NCBI RefSeq assembly: GCF_902493215.1
Contig: NZ_CABUOL010000009.1
Location: 51,724-115,723, forward strand
Reading direction: 5' to 3'
DNA length: 64,000 bases
Origin: an uncultured Mediterranea sp.
GTDB lineage: Bacteria; Bacteroidota; Bacteroidia; Bacteroidales; Bacteroidaceae
This document shows positions 17,159 through 25,551 of this stretch, piece after piece; position 1 is the first letter of the stretch; each line of letters starts with the position of its first letter. A model generated the notes under the pieces. It ran no database searches. It saw nothing but the letters and a program-made list of their open reading frames with translations, and was not told the origin of the DNA. The position numbers and the translations under genes are program-made.

Positions 17159-18007
17159 TCAACAAGCCTTGAAGCTCATGTCGAGTCCCTTCACGGAGTG
17201 GGTCAGAGCCCCTACAGAGATGAAGTCCACGCCACACTCGGCATAGTCGCGCAGGGTGTCGAACGTGATGCCGCCCGACGATTCCGTCTCATAGCGGCCG
17301 CCCACCATCTCGACGGCCTTGCGGGTCATCTCGGGCGTAAAGTTGTCGAACATGATGCGGTCCACGCCACCCAGGTCGAGCACCTGCTGGAGTTCGTCGA
17401 AGTTGCGCACTTCGATTTCTATCTTCAGGTCCTTGCCCTTGGCCTTGCAATACTCCTTGGCGCGCGTGATGGCCTTGTCGATGCCGCCTGCAAAGTCCAC
17501 GTGGTTGTCCTTGAGCAGAATCATGTCGAAGAGGCCGATGCGGTGGTTCACACCTCCACCTATCTTGACGGCCATCTTCTCGAGGATGCGCATGCCGGGA
17601 GTGGTCTTGCGGGTGTCGAGCACGCGGGTGTGCGTACCCTTGAGGCGTTCCTGATACTTGTGGGTCATGGTGGCAATGCCGCTCATGCGTTGCATGATGT
17701 TCAGCATCAGGCGTTCCGTCTGGAGGAGCGACTGTACCTTGCCTTCCACAATCATGGCCACGTCGCCAGGCTTCACTTCGGCGCCGTCGTTGATGTAGAC
17801 TGTCACTTTCATCGTGGGGTCGAAGCGGCGGAACACTTCCTTGGCCACCTCGATGCCGGCCAGGATGCCTGCTTCCTTTATCAAAAGCTTCGACTTGCCC
17901 ATCGCCGTCTCGGGAATGCACGAAAGGGTGGTATGGTCGCCGTCGCCTATATCTTCTGCAAAAGCCAGGTCGATGAGCCTGTCTATCAGTTCTTGTTCCT
18001 TATTCAT
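17159..18007 (-). CDS. nadC: Nicotinate-nucleotide pyrophosphorylase (quinolinate phosphoribosyltransferase)
   Basis: 282 residues. It converts quinolinate and PRPP to nicotinate mononucleotide, CO2 and pyrophosphate, the last de novo step before NaMN in NAD synthesis. Recognisable motifs: SKLLIKEAGILAGIEVAKEVF, LLQTERLMLNIMQRMSGIAT, RVLDTRKTTPGMR, KIGGGVNHRIGLFDMILLKDNH, IEIEVRNFDEL, and DRIMFDNF with the terminal SSGGITFDTLRDYAECGVDFISVGALTHS barrel strands. The ATG at 18007 is preferred over an upstream in-frame TTG. With it, nadC overlaps the end of the preceding small gene by 8 bases, suggesting coupling. nadA and nadB are not in the window. Confidence 0.95.
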   Translation of the reverse strand: MNKEQELIDRLIDLAFAEDIGDGDHTTLSCIPETAMGKSKLLIKEAGILAGIEVAKEVFRRFDPTMKVTVYINDGAEVKPGDVAMIVEGKVQSLLQTERLMLNIMQRMSGIATMTHKYQERLKGTHTRVLDTRKTTPGMRILEKMAVKIGGGVNHRIGLFDMILLKDNHVDFAGGIDKAITRAKEYCKAKGKDLKIEIEVRNFDELQQVLDLGGVDRIMFDNFTPEMTRKAVEMVGGRYETESSGGITFDTLRDYAECGVDFISVGALTHSVKGLDMSFKAC

Positions 18008-18392
18008 TTGTCTTGTCAATCCTTATTTGATGTATAAAATATCTGTTATGTTCTCTACGGAAGAAACAATTCACGCGGAAGTTTCCGTTGGCCGTCTGCA
18101 GGGTACCGACGATGAAGCTCGACTCATCGCGCTTGCCCTGATGCTTGACGTCGAACCTGCTTACCTTGTTGTTGGTAAAGAAGTCCGAAATAGCTCCTTC
18201 GGCGCCCACCTTATCCACCTGGGCAGGCTTGCTCAGGATGACCAAGTCCACCTTCTCGCCCAGATAGCGGTTCAGTTCCTGCGAGCTGCCTTTCTTGAAG
18301 GCTACCACTACGCCTACAGGAACATCCTGCGCCAGCAGGGAGGCAAGGCCCACCCACAAACTGAGCAGTAAAAAGATTACCCGTTTTTTCAT
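18000..18392 (-). CDS. Small exported DUF4783-family protein
   Basis: 130 residues with a signal peptide (MKKRVIFLLLSLWVGLASLLAQ). The mature ~108 residues form an alpha+beta domain (VVVAFKKGSSQELNRYLGEKVDLVI, FFTNNKVSRFDVKHQGKRDESSFIVGTLQTANGNFRVNCFFRREHNRYFIHQIRID) that resembles the NTF2-like DUF4783 family found next to nadC in Bacteroides. Function unknown. Its 3' end overlaps the nadC start, so the two are co-transcribed, but an enzymatic connection to NAD synthesis is unproven. Confidence 0.75.
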   Translation of the reverse strand: MKKRVIFLLLSLWVGLASLLAQDVPVGVVVAFKKGSSQELNRYLGEKVDLVILSKPAQVDKVGAEGAISDFFTNNKVSRFDVKHQGKRDESSFIVGTLQTANGNFRVNCFFRREHNRYFIHQIRIDKTNE

Positions 18393-18412
18393 ATTACAAG
18401 CATTTACCTATG

Positions 18413-18445
18413 CAAAGATACGGATTTATTGCAATATACCACAAA
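18413..18445 (-). promoter_or_regulatory. Promoter for DUF4783-nadC
   Basis: Minus strand: TTTG at 18442-18445, 21-base spacer, TATCTTTG at 18413-18420, 20 bases before the start codon. It faces and interleaves with the rlmH promoter. Confidence 0.75.
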
Positions 18446-18460
18446 AATGTTGTAATTTTG
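18428..18460 (+). promoter_or_regulatory. Promoter for rlmH
   Basis: ATTG at 18428-18431, 21-base spacer, TAATTTTG at 18453-18460, 24 bases before the rlmH ATG at 18485. An in-frame ATG at 18410 lies upstream of this box and is therefore not the start. Confidence 0.7.
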
Positions 18461-18484
18461 TTCGCTAATCCAATCAAAAACAGC

Positions 18485-18958
18485 ATGAAAACAGTTCTAC
18501 TTGTCGTAGGGAAAACCGTTGAGCCCCATTTTGTTGCCGCCATCGGCGACTACGTGCAACGCACGAAACGCTACCTGTCGTTCGACCTGGAAGTGATTCC
18601 CGAACTGAAGAATACCAAGAGCCTCTCCGAGGAGGTGCAGAAGGAAAAGGAAGGCGAACTGATCCTGAAAGCTCTCCAGCCGGGCGACGTCGTGGTGCTG
18701 CTCGACGAAGGGGGAAAAGAAATGCGCTCCATGGAGTTTGCCGACTACATGAAGCGCAAAATGAATACGGTGAACAAGCGGCTGGTCTTCATCATCGGAG
18801 GGCCTTATGGCTTCGCACCGAAGGTCTATGCCGCGGCTCACGAGAAGATGTCGCTCTCGCGCATGACTTTTTCCCATCAGATGGTGCGGCTCATCTTCGT
18901 GGAGCAGCTCTATCGCGCCATGTCCATCCTGAACGGGAGCCCTTACCATCATGAATAA
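18485..18958 (+). CDS. rlmH: 23S rRNA pseudouridine-1915 N3-methyltransferase
   Basis: 157 residues, the standard RlmH length. SPOUT-class methyltransferase that methylates pseudouridine 1915 in helix 69 of 23S rRNA on assembled 70S ribosomes. Motifs: MKTVLLVVGKT at the start, VVLLDEGGKEMRSMEFADYM, the SAM-binding knot loop VFIIGGPYGFAPKVYA, and the terminal LSRMTFSHQMVRLIFVEQLYRAMSILNGSPYHHE with the family's invariant HQ..R..EQ.YRA...G.PYH. The start at 18485 is set by this homology and by the promoter at 18453-18460. Confidence 0.97.
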   Translation: MKTVLLVVGKTVEPHFVAAIGDYVQRTKRYLSFDLEVIPELKNTKSLSEEVQKEKEGELILKALQPGDVVVLLDEGGKEMRSMEFADYMKRKMNTVNKRLVFIIGGPYGFAPKVYAAAHEKMSLSRMTFSHQMVRLIFVEQLYRAMSILNGSPYHHE

Positions 18959-19040
18959 TTGAAAATGGAGAATGGAAAATTGAAAATGACCCGATTGGGA
19001 AATAATTCTCCATTCTCAATTTTCAATTCTCCATTAATTT
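18957..19040. repeat. Facing heptad-repeat pair (TCAATTY family), copy 1
   Basis: Left arm AATTGAAAATGGAGAATGG... (to about 18990) and right arm TTCTCCATTCTCAATTTTCA... (about 19006-19037) are inverted copies of a degenerate seven-base repeat, with about 15 unrelated bases between them. It begins at the rlmH stop and ends at the fkp stop. Confidence 0.75.
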
Positions 19041-21894
19041 ACGACCTCGACACCTGGAACCCCTTGTCCGACAGAGACATCTCGACGAAGCGGGCGCGCG
19101 GATTGGGCGTCTCGCGGGTCAGTGTCTCGCGGATGCGCAAGGCGGCTTGCGGGTCTTTGGCCACCATGTAGAGGTAACCTCCCCCACCCGCGCCCGGCAA
19201 CTTGTAGCCCAGCGTGTAATCCTTTATCTTGTCGATGATGGCTTCTACGGCCGGCGGATTGGTACCACTGTCCAGGGCCTTGTTTTGCGTCCACGTCTTG
19301 CCCACCAGCTTGCCGAAGGCCTCGAAGTCATTGCGCTGGATGGCTTCGGCCATGTCGAGCGCATGGGCTTTCATCTCGCCCAGCAGGGAGAGGTGCGGCC
19401 CCGAATTGAGGAACATGGAGCGCACGATTTCCGCCAGAATGCCTTTGGCCGTACGGGTGATGCCCGTGTAGTAGAGCAAGTGGCAGGGGCGGTATTCGGG
19501 CTGGACAAACAAGTGGTCGGGCAACCAGCGCACGAGGGGCTGCTGGACGAAGCCCGGCTCCGTCTGCAGGAGCTTGATGCCCTGGAGTACGCCTCCATAC
19601 TGGTCTTGCCAGCCGCCGCCCGTGGTGAGCAGCTGCTCGAGGGCAAGGGTGCGGCGGCATACCTCGTTCTTGTCCCACGAAAGGCCGCAGAAGTCGCTCA
19701 GCGAACCCAGCACGGTAGACGCCAGGATGGAGCTGGTGCCCAAGCCTGACCCCGCAGGGATGGCCGAGAGCAGGGTGATTTCAATGCCCGTCCCAAAGGC
19801 CTGAAGCTGTTCGGCCAGTGTGGCATAGCCCTCTTCGGAGAACTTGGGCGAGAAACCAGCCAGCACCAGCGCCGCCTTGGGGATGGAGAAGGGCGAACCT
19901 ATCTTGCAATAGTCGTGCAGTTCTTCGTACGTGCGGATGACCTCCATGGCACCCATGTCGATGGAGCGGAGGATGATGTGGAACTCCTGACAGGGCTTGA
20001 CATACACCTGCAGGGGCGGCTGGCCGTTGAGCTCGACGGCAATGTTCACCACATGCCCGCCCGCAAAGAGCGAATAGGGGGGCGTGTCGGTCCATCCGCC
20101 CGCCATGTCGACGCGTACAGGGCTTCGTCCCCACACAATCTGGTCGCTATAGACGTTGAGCACAGGGCGGCTCTTGTGTTCGTAGAGGTCGGCCAGCAGG
20201 CCTTCGCGGAGCAGGCCGAAGGCTGCCTGTTCGTCGGCCTTGTAGTCGGCGCCGTCCAGCTTGTCCACCTGCGCACGGAGCATGCTGTTGTGGATGCGCT
20301 GCATCAGCGGGGCATCGTCGGGCAGCAGGGCGGGCTTGGGCAGGTCGAGGCGATGGTATTCGCGCGCGGCGTCGGCCAGGTCGAGCTGGTAGAAGATGCT
20401 CTTCTCATAATTCGTGGCAAGTAATTCCCAATTCTTCCTGGCGAAGGCTTCGCGCTGGGCGCAGAGGCGGCGCAGGTCGGCACGGGCAGATATTTCGTCA
20501 GCCGAGAGGCGTTCGGCCTGGAGCCACACTTCGCGCATGCCTTCGAGGTCGGGTTCCTCGGTCATCCAACGCACCATCCGCCCCATCGTTTCCACATCAT
20601 GCACCACGGGGAAGATGGAAGCGGCCTGAAGGTCGTCGTGACGGCCGGACAGGTCGTCCAAAGTCAAACCGCGCTCGTTCAGCCAGCAGAAGAAGGGAGT
20701 ATTCAGATAGTAGGTCTCCATGGCGTCCAATGCCCCCTTGAAGGCATCGTCGAAACCATAGGGGCGGACGGCCCATCCCCCACCCTGCAAGGGCACGATG
20801 TCGATGCAGGTGCCGTCCATCAGGGCCAGCGTCCAGTCGTTGTGGGGCACACCCGTGATAATCTGTCGGGCGCCCAGCACCCACGTGGAGGGCACGCAGC
20901 TGTTTTCTATCCACACATCGTTGTTGCCCTCGATAAACTTGACGCCCACCTCGGCGTTCTGGGTGAAGATGGAGGCGCTGGGCTTCACCTTGCGGTGCAT
21001 GATGCGCCGCTGGTCGGCCACCTTGCCTTGCAGGGCGACGGTGCTCGAAAGCAGCTCGCGGCTGGTGCCGTAATGGTAGAACTCGCCGCCCGGCAGGGGC
21101 AGGATGGCTACCGACAGGGCGTTCAGCTCGTCGTCGGCAATGCGGGGATTGGCACCCAAAGCCAAGCCGAAGTCGGAGTAGAGGTCGTAGTAGCGCAGGT
21201 CGGACCAGGGCACGGCAGGGTCGGCCGGCCCTTCGGCCTTGAGCGAGCGCTTCTTGAGCAGCTCGACGGCACGGTCGCTCAAGAGCCAGATGCCGATGTC
21301 CATCAGGAAGAGATGGGTTTGCGACAGGTCTTCGAGCTGAGCCAGCGAGGGCTTCTGAAGCATGAAGTCGAGCACTTCGGGCGTCTGGCGGTTGGACACG
21401 AACACGCCGTGATGGGTGGCCAGCACAGGGTCCACCCACAAGCCGTAGCACACGACGTCGGCCTCAGGGATGTCCTGCAAGGGCTTCTCGGCGCGGATGT
21501 AGACGTCGCCGCTGGCAATGAGGGTGCGGAGCGACTCGGGGGCACGCTCCATAATCTTTTCATAAAGAGGGAGTTGCAGAGAGAGCAGGTTCTGTCCCAG
21601 CTGCTGGCCACGCTCCCAGCGGAACACGGGCAGAGGCGTCAGAATCTTGCCCGAGGGGGCATAGGAGGGCAGGCGACGGCTTTGGCCGCCGGCATGGAAG
21701 AGGATGCGCTTCTCGGCGCGGGCCTCGGCGGAGCGGTTCTGTTCCCACTGGCGCAGGAGCCAGGTGGTGCCGCCACCCGAACCCAGCTTCATGCCAACGG
21801 GGTCGGACGTACAAAACCATTCATCTGTGTTCACATGCGCAAGGTCGGGAAAGGCCTCCACCAGGTTGGGAGGCAATGACAAGAGTTTCTGCAT
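19039..21894 (-). CDS. fkp: Bifunctional L-fucokinase / L-fucose-1-phosphate guanylyltransferase
   Basis: 951 residues, near the ~950 known for Bacteroides FKP. It converts L-fucose to fucose-1-phosphate and then GDP-fucose, the donor for fucosylating capsule polysaccharides and glycoproteins. The N-terminal half is the pyrophosphorylase (GSGGGTTWLLRQW, HAGGQSRRLPSYAPSGKILTPLPV). A left-handed beta-helix-like region follows (MHRKVKPSASIFTQNAEVGVKFIEGNNDVWIENS). The C-terminal ~350 residues are a GHMP kinase (GRSPVRVDMAGGWTDTPPYS, AIPAGSGLGTSSILAS, KLPGAGGGGYLYM). Start chosen at MQKLLSLPPNLVEAF because a TATTTTTG box lies between it and the upstream in-frame ATG at 21957. Confidence 0.97.
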   Translation of the reverse strand: MQKLLSLPPNLVEAFPDLAHVNTDEWFCTSDPVGMKLGSGGGTTWLLRQWEQNRSAEARAEKRILFHAGGQSRRLPSYAPSGKILTPLPVFRWERGQQLGQNLLSLQLPLYEKIMERAPESLRTLIASGDVYIRAEKPLQDIPEADVVCYGLWVDPVLATHHGVFVSNRQTPEVLDFMLQKPSLAQLEDLSQTHLFLMDIGIWLLSDRAVELLKKRSLKAEGPADPAVPWSDLRYYDLYSDFGLALGANPRIADDELNALSVAILPLPGGEFYHYGTSRELLSSTVALQGKVADQRRIMHRKVKPSASIFTQNAEVGVKFIEGNNDVWIENSCVPSTWVLGARQIITGVPHNDWTLALMDGTCIDIVPLQGGGWAVRPYGFDDAFKGALDAMETYYLNTPFFCWLNERGLTLDDLSGRHDDLQAASIFPVVHDVETMGRMVRWMTEEPDLEGMREVWLQAERLSADEISARADLRRLCAQREAFARKNWELLATNYEKSIFYQLDLADAAREYHRLDLPKPALLPDDAPLMQRIHNSMLRAQVDKLDGADYKADEQAAFGLLREGLLADLYEHKSRPVLNVYSDQIVWGRSPVRVDMAGGWTDTPPYSLFAGGHVVNIAVELNGQPPLQVYVKPCQEFHIILRSIDMGAMEVIRTYEELHDYCKIGSPFSIPKAALVLAGFSPKFSEEGYATLAEQLQAFGTGIEITLLSAIPAGSGLGTSSILASTVLGSLSDFCGLSWDKNEVCRRTLALEQLLTTGGGWQDQYGGVLQGIKLLQTEPGFVQQPLVRWLPDHLFVQPEYRPCHLLYYTGITRTAKGILAEIVRSMFLNSGPHLSLLGEMKAHALDMAEAIQRNDFEAFGKLVGKTWTQNKALDSGTNPPAVEAIIDKIKDYTLGYKLPGAGGGGYLYMVAKDPQAALRIRETLTRETPNPRARFVEMSLSDKGFQVSRS

Positions 21895-21929
21895 ATCGTT
21901 ATTTTGTTTGTAATGTTCAATTTTGGGTA

Positions 21930-21937
21930 CAAAAATA
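21930..21937 (-). promoter_or_regulatory. -7 box of the fkp promoter
   Basis: TATTTTTG on the minus strand, 35 bases upstream of the chosen start codon. The -33 element is not clear. Confidence 0.55.
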
Positions 21938-21950
21938 ACGATTTTTTGTC

Positions 21951-22075
21951 GTATCAAGATGAAAATTTATTGTCTTTAGGCACGGATTACGCGGAAAACG
22001 CGGAAAATTAATATTAATCCGTGAAATCCGCATAAGCTGCGCCTGAAAGAAAACGAAGTCTCATCTTGATACCGT
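21951..22075. repeat. Nested inverted repeats between fkp and the MarR gene
   Basis: GTATCAAGATGA (about 21951) and TCATCTTGATAC (about 22062) are inverted 12-mers. Inside them CACGGATTA and TAATCCGTG are inverted 9-mers around an A+T-rich core. This may act as a terminator for the MarR gene (minus strand) or be a small repeat element. Confidence 0.5.
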
Positions 22076-22079
22076 CCAC

Positions 22080-22439
22080 TCAGCATCCCAGGCCCACGGC
22101 CTCGGCCAGCAAGGGCGGCAGGTCGAAATGGGCCGCCTTGATGCGCCCGATCAGCTCCTTGCCCGCAGGGGTCGGCACGAAGTACATCTGCCGCTTGTCC
22201 TCGCGCCCCACCTGGCGCACAATCAGTTCCTTGCCCTCGACGGAGCGGATGACTTTCGACGCGTTGGAGGCCGAAAGCCCCAGAGCCTCGGCCACCTCGC
22301 TGGAGCTCAGCTTGCCCCGCGACAGGAGCGTACAGAGCAGCATGCCTTCGTTGAGCGACAGGCCATAGGCCTGCTCAAACTGGGCCTCGAACTCGGCGAT
22401 GGCCCGATAGATGTCGCGTATTTTACACAAAACTTCCAT
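22080..22439 (-). CDS. MarR-family transcriptional regulator
   Basis: 119 residues. Winged helix-turn-helix with helices FEQAYGLSLNEGMLLCTLL, SSSEVAEALGLSASNASKVIRSVEGKELI (recognition helix NASKVIRSVE) and wing RQVGREDKRQMYFVPTPAG. Start at MEVLCKIRD (22439); an upstream in-frame ATG would translate the heptad repeat and is rejected. It lies directly after the redox-fusion gene on the same strand with the heptad element between, so it may control sulfur/redox genes there; the target is inferred only from position. Confidence 0.85.
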   Translation of the reverse strand: MEVLCKIRDIYRAIAEFEAQFEQAYGLSLNEGMLLCTLLSRGKLSSSEVAEALGLSASNASKVIRSVEGKELIVRQVGREDKRQMYFVPTPAGKELIGRIKAAHFDLPPLLAEAVGLGC

Positions 22440-22528
22440 AATTGAGAATTGAGAATTGAAAATTGAGAATGGAGAATGGCGTTTCCGTTTCTTCCATTTT
22501 CCATTCTCCATTTTCAATTATCCATTAA
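22440..22528. repeat. Facing heptad-repeat pair (TCAATTY family), copy 2
   Basis: Left arm ATTGAGAATTGAGAATTG... and right arm ...TTCCATTCTCCATTTTCAATTATCC face each other around a short C/G/T-rich spacer. The right arm carries the stop codon of the redox-fusion gene, and the left arm abuts the ATG of the MarR gene. Confidence 0.75.
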
Positions 22529-24981
22529 ATAAACAGGTTCACATTCGCCTGGTCGGCACGATCCATGTAGGTGGCCACGCCGCCCACGGTCACTTCGTCC
22601 AGCAGCTCCTCGCGGGCGATGCCCATCATGTCCATCGACATCTGGCAGGCGATGAACTCCACGCCCTGTGCCAGCGCCTGCGCACGGAGGCTCTCCAGCG
22701 AATCCACGCCCTTGCGCTTCATCAGGTAGCGCATCATGCGGCTGCCCATGCCCAGCATGTTCATCTGCGAGAGCTTCAGCTTCAGCGAACTGGAGGGCAG
22801 CATCCAGCCGAACATGCGGCCGAAGATGTCTTTCTGTACGGCGGGCTTCTTCACTTTTTTCAACACGTTCAATCCCCAGAAGGTAAAGAATATGGACACC
22901 TTCTGACCCGTGGCGGCCGCTCCGTTGGCCAAAACAAAAGTCGCAAGCGCCTTGTCCAGGTCGTCGCTGAAGAGGATCAGCGTCTTTCCACGACCGCCAT
23001 TTCCGCCGTTTTCGGCCTCACAAACGCCATTTCCCTTCTCCAAAAGCACGGTATAGCGGCCTTTCGACTCCGATTTTTCAATCAGTCGGTTGCCGGTGGT
23101 GTGGCACCAGGCAGAGGCGTCACGGGCAAAACCGGCATCGGTAGCCACCACTTCCACGCGCTGGCCGGGCACGGCGGCGTCCATCGCCTCCTTGACCTTC
23201 ATGATGGGGCCGGGGCATTGCAGGCCGCAGGCGTTGATGCGCACCACGGGGCGGTCGCACACGCACGACGCATTTTCAGCCTCTCTGTGCGACGCGGACG
23301 GCTCGCGGGTACAGGAACATGCCTCGGTAGGCAAAACGGGCGCTACGGCCGCGGAATAGGTCTTGTAGCCGCCAATCAGGTTGCGCACGTTGGTGTAGCC
23401 GCGCCCCATCAGGATGCGTTGCGCCAGATAGCCGCGCAGGCCCACGGCGCAGAACACCACGACGGGACGGTCCGCCGGCACTTCGGACAGGCGCTGGCGC
23501 AGGTTGTCGAGGGGAATGTTCACGGCGCCAGGGATGGTGCCGAAGGCAAATTCCTCGGGCGTGCGGGTGTCGATGAGCACGAGGCCGTCTTTCTGCGCCG
23601 CCAGCTCGCGCCAGGTGATGGCGGGCATGGCTCCGCTCAGCAGGTTGGAGGCCACATAGCCGGCGATGGCGATGGGGTCCTTGGCCGACGAGAAGGGCGG
23701 CGCATAGGCGTGCTCGGTTTCCACGAGGTCGTACACCGTTCCGCCGTGCTTGATGAGCTGGGCTATCTGGTCGATGCGCTTGTCCACGCCCTCGTAACCC
23801 ACGCACTGGGCGCCGTAGAGGCGGCCCGTCTTGGGGTCGAAGGTCAGCTTCAGCGTCAGGGGCAGGGCGTCGGGATAGTAGCCGGCGTGCGAGCCGGAGT
23901 GGGTCACGGAGCTCAGGTAGTCCATGCCCAGCTGCTTCAGGCGCTTGGCGGCCAGGCCGGTGGAAGCCACGGTGAGGTCGAACACCTTGGCAATGGAGGT
24001 GCCGATGGCGCCCTCGTAGGCGGTGACGTTGCCCAGGGCCATGTTGTCGGCCACGATGCGTCCCTGTCGGTTGGCAGGTCCGGCCAGGTAGTTCAGCCAG
24101 GGCTTGCCCGTCAGCGGGTGCGGGAACTCGATGGCGTCGCCCACGGCATAGACGTCGGGGGCAGAGGTCTGCAGGTACTCGTCCACCCAGATGCCGCCCG
24201 TCTCGCCCAGCTTCAGGCCCGCTTCCTTGGCCAAGGCCGTGGCGGGACGCACGCCGATGGAGAGCAGCACAAGGTCGGCCTGCAGGGTCCGTCCGCTCTT
24301 CAGGAAGACGGTGAGGCCCTCGTCGGTGCGGCGGAAGCTGGTGACGCCCTCCTCCAGGTAGAGGCCCACGCCCTTCTCCACGAGGTGCTGGTGCACGGGA
24401 GCGGCCATGGAGTAGTCGATGGGAGCCATCACCTGATTGCCCATCTCGACCACCGAGACGGCCACGCCGGCGTGGTGCAGGTTTTCGGCCATCTCCAGCC
24501 CGATGAAGCCCGCGCCCACCACCACGGCACGACGCACGCGCTTCTCCGCCAGATAGGCCTTGATGCGGTCGGTGTCGTCCACATTGCGCAGGGTGAAGAT
24601 GCCCTCCTCGCCGATGCCTTCGAGGGGCGGACGCACGGGCGTGGCGCCGGGCGAGAGGAGCAGCTTGTCGTAGGTCTCCTCGTAGGTGGTGCCGTCGGCA
24701 CGGCGCACGGTCACGGCCTTGCGGGCGGGGTCGATGGCCACGGCCTCGTTCTCCACACGCACGTCGATGCGGAAGCGCTGCCCGAACGACTGGGGCGTCT
24801 GCACCAGCAGCTTGGCGCGGTCTTCGATGACGCCGCCGATGTAGTACGGCAAGCCGCAGTTGGCGTACGAGATGTATTTTCCCTTCTCCAGCAGGATGAT
24901 GTCTGCCGCTTCGTCCACTCTTCTCAGTCGGGCGGCGGCGGTTGCTCCGCCTGCCACGCCCCCAATAATCAGGTATTTCAT
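22525..24981 (-). CDS. Four-domain CoA-disulfide reductase-like / rhodanese / TusA / DsrE fusion
   Basis: 818 residues. Domain 1 (1 to about 445) is an FAD/NAD(P)H pyridine-nucleotide-disulfide oxidoreductase with GGVAGGATAAARLRR (FAD), the single active Cys42 in SYANCGLPYY as in CoA-disulfide/persulfide reductases, VVVGAGFIGLEMAENL (NAD) and VYAVGDAIE. Domain 2 (about 465-550) is a rhodanese with Cys511 in VVFCAVGLRG. Domain 3 (about 580-655) is TusA-like with the Cys589-Pro motif in CGLQCPGPIMKVKEAM. Domain 4 (about 665-818) is DsrE/DrsE-like (TLILFSDDLDKALATFVLANGAAATG). The chain of reactive Cys residues suggests persulfide relay and reduction in the cytoplasm. Start at MKYLIIGGVAGG; upstream extension translates repeats. 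Confidence 0.92.
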   Translation of the reverse strand: MKYLIIGGVAGGATAAARLRRVDEAADIILLEKGKYISYANCGLPYYIGGVIEDRAKLLVQTPQSFGQRFRIDVRVENEAVAIDPARKAVTVRRADGTTYEETYDKLLLSPGATPVRPPLEGIGEEGIFTLRNVDDTDRIKAYLAEKRVRRAVVVGAGFIGLEMAENLHHAGVAVSVVEMGNQVMAPIDYSMAAPVHQHLVEKGVGLYLEEGVTSFRRTDEGLTVFLKSGRTLQADLVLLSIGVRPATALAKEAGLKLGETGGIWVDEYLQTSAPDVYAVGDAIEFPHPLTGKPWLNYLAGPANRQGRIVADNMALGNVTAYEGAIGTSIAKVFDLTVASTGLAAKRLKQLGMDYLSSVTHSGSHAGYYPDALPLTLKLTFDPKTGRLYGAQCVGYEGVDKRIDQIAQLIKHGGTVYDLVETEHAYAPPFSSAKDPIAIAGYVASNLLSGAMPAITWRELAAQKDGLVLIDTRTPEEFAFGTIPGAVNIPLDNLRQRLSEVPADRPVVVFCAVGLRGYLAQRILMGRGYTNVRNLIGGYKTYSAAVAPVLPTEACSCTREPSASHREAENASCVCDRPVVRINACGLQCPGPIMKVKEAMDAAVPGQRVEVVATDAGFARDASAWCHTTGNRLIEKSESKGRYTVLLEKGNGVCEAENGGNGGRGKTLILFSDDLDKALATFVLANGAAATGQKVSIFFTFWGLNVLKKVKKPAVQKDIFGRMFGWMLPSSSLKLKLSQMNMLGMGSRMMRYLMKRKGVDSLESLRAQALAQGVEFIACQMSMDMMGIAREELLDEVTVGGVATYMDRADQANVNLFI

Positions 24982-25103
24982 AACGTTTCTTGTTGTTGGG
25001 TTTTCGTTGTTGTTTTCGGTTTCACGCCGCAAAGAAAAGCATAATTTCCGAGAAAACATAATTTCCAATGGAAAATTTATCAGAAAAGATATTATTTTCT
25101 TTT

Positions 25104-25171
25104 GGAAAGCATTGTTTTGCGGGGAGGAAAGCACCGTTTTGCGGAGGAGAGAAACACCATTTTGCGGGGGA
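25104..25171. repeat. Three-unit 22/23-bp-period array (GGAAAGCA..TTTTGCGG family)
   Basis: TTTTGCGG recurs at 25115, 25137 and 25160 (spacings 22 and 23). Units begin GGAAAGCATTG, GGAAAGCACCG and GAGAAACACCA. Each has a partial dyad around GCA/TGC-like bases. It lies upstream of the redox-fusion gene and is the same sequence family as the array at 32951. Confidence 0.65.
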
Positions 25172-25248
25172 GGAAGCGCCTCCCCTGTTCCAACAAACTT
25201 TTTTCTGCCCAAAAAACTCAGAAAGCACGAAGCGTTATAAGGTTTTTA

Positions 25249-25442
25249 ACATTCAACAGTCAACAGTCAACAGTTCAACAGTTAGTCAAAATGAACTTCG
25301 ACTTGAAAAGAAGAAAGTGTTAAATATTTTAATACTATATATAATATATAATATATATTATATATAGTATTAATTTTTGTCGCACGTTTTCTGATTTCTG
25401 ATTTTACTTACTGTTGAACTGTTGACTGTTGAATGTTGAATG
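25249..25442. repeat. 34-bp inverted repeat of TCAACAG heptads enclosing a perfect 21-bp palindrome
   Basis: Left arm at about 25249-25282 and right arm at about 25410-25443 are reverse complements over 34 bases with one mismatch, each made of TCAACAG heptads. Between them lies TTAATACTATATATAATATA... (25329-25349), AAT, and its exact reverse complement (25353-25373). The whole element fills the gap between the clostripain gene and the redox fusion. No ORF inside. Confidence 0.8.
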
Positions 25443-25551
25443 TAAAAGCGTTTGCAAATATCAAGCAAGGAAAGAGTAAAATAAATAGAAATAATTTTAC
25501 ACAAAAGAACAGCCATTGCACATAAATCATTACAAGAACAGTACACATCCG

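Noticed and set aside
22440..22517. N-terminal extension of the MarR protein (MKMENGKWKK...)
   Set aside because: It is a translation of the heptad repeat element. The MarR fold begins at the ATG at 22439.
22456..25044. 862-codon open frame antisense to the redox fusion
   Set aside because: Shadow of a high-G+C gene with His/Gly-rich translation. The opposite strand has four clear domains.
24982..25212. 77-residue N-terminal extension of the redox fusion
   Set aside because: It is translated from the 22-bp array and A+T-rich leader. The FAD-binding GGVAGG motif begins at residue 7 of the chosen start.
25329..25373. Rho-independent terminator
   Set aside because: The stem is pure A+T apart from one C/G pair and would be weak. 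As a perfect 21-bp palindrome inside an inverted repeat it fits better as part of a repeat element.
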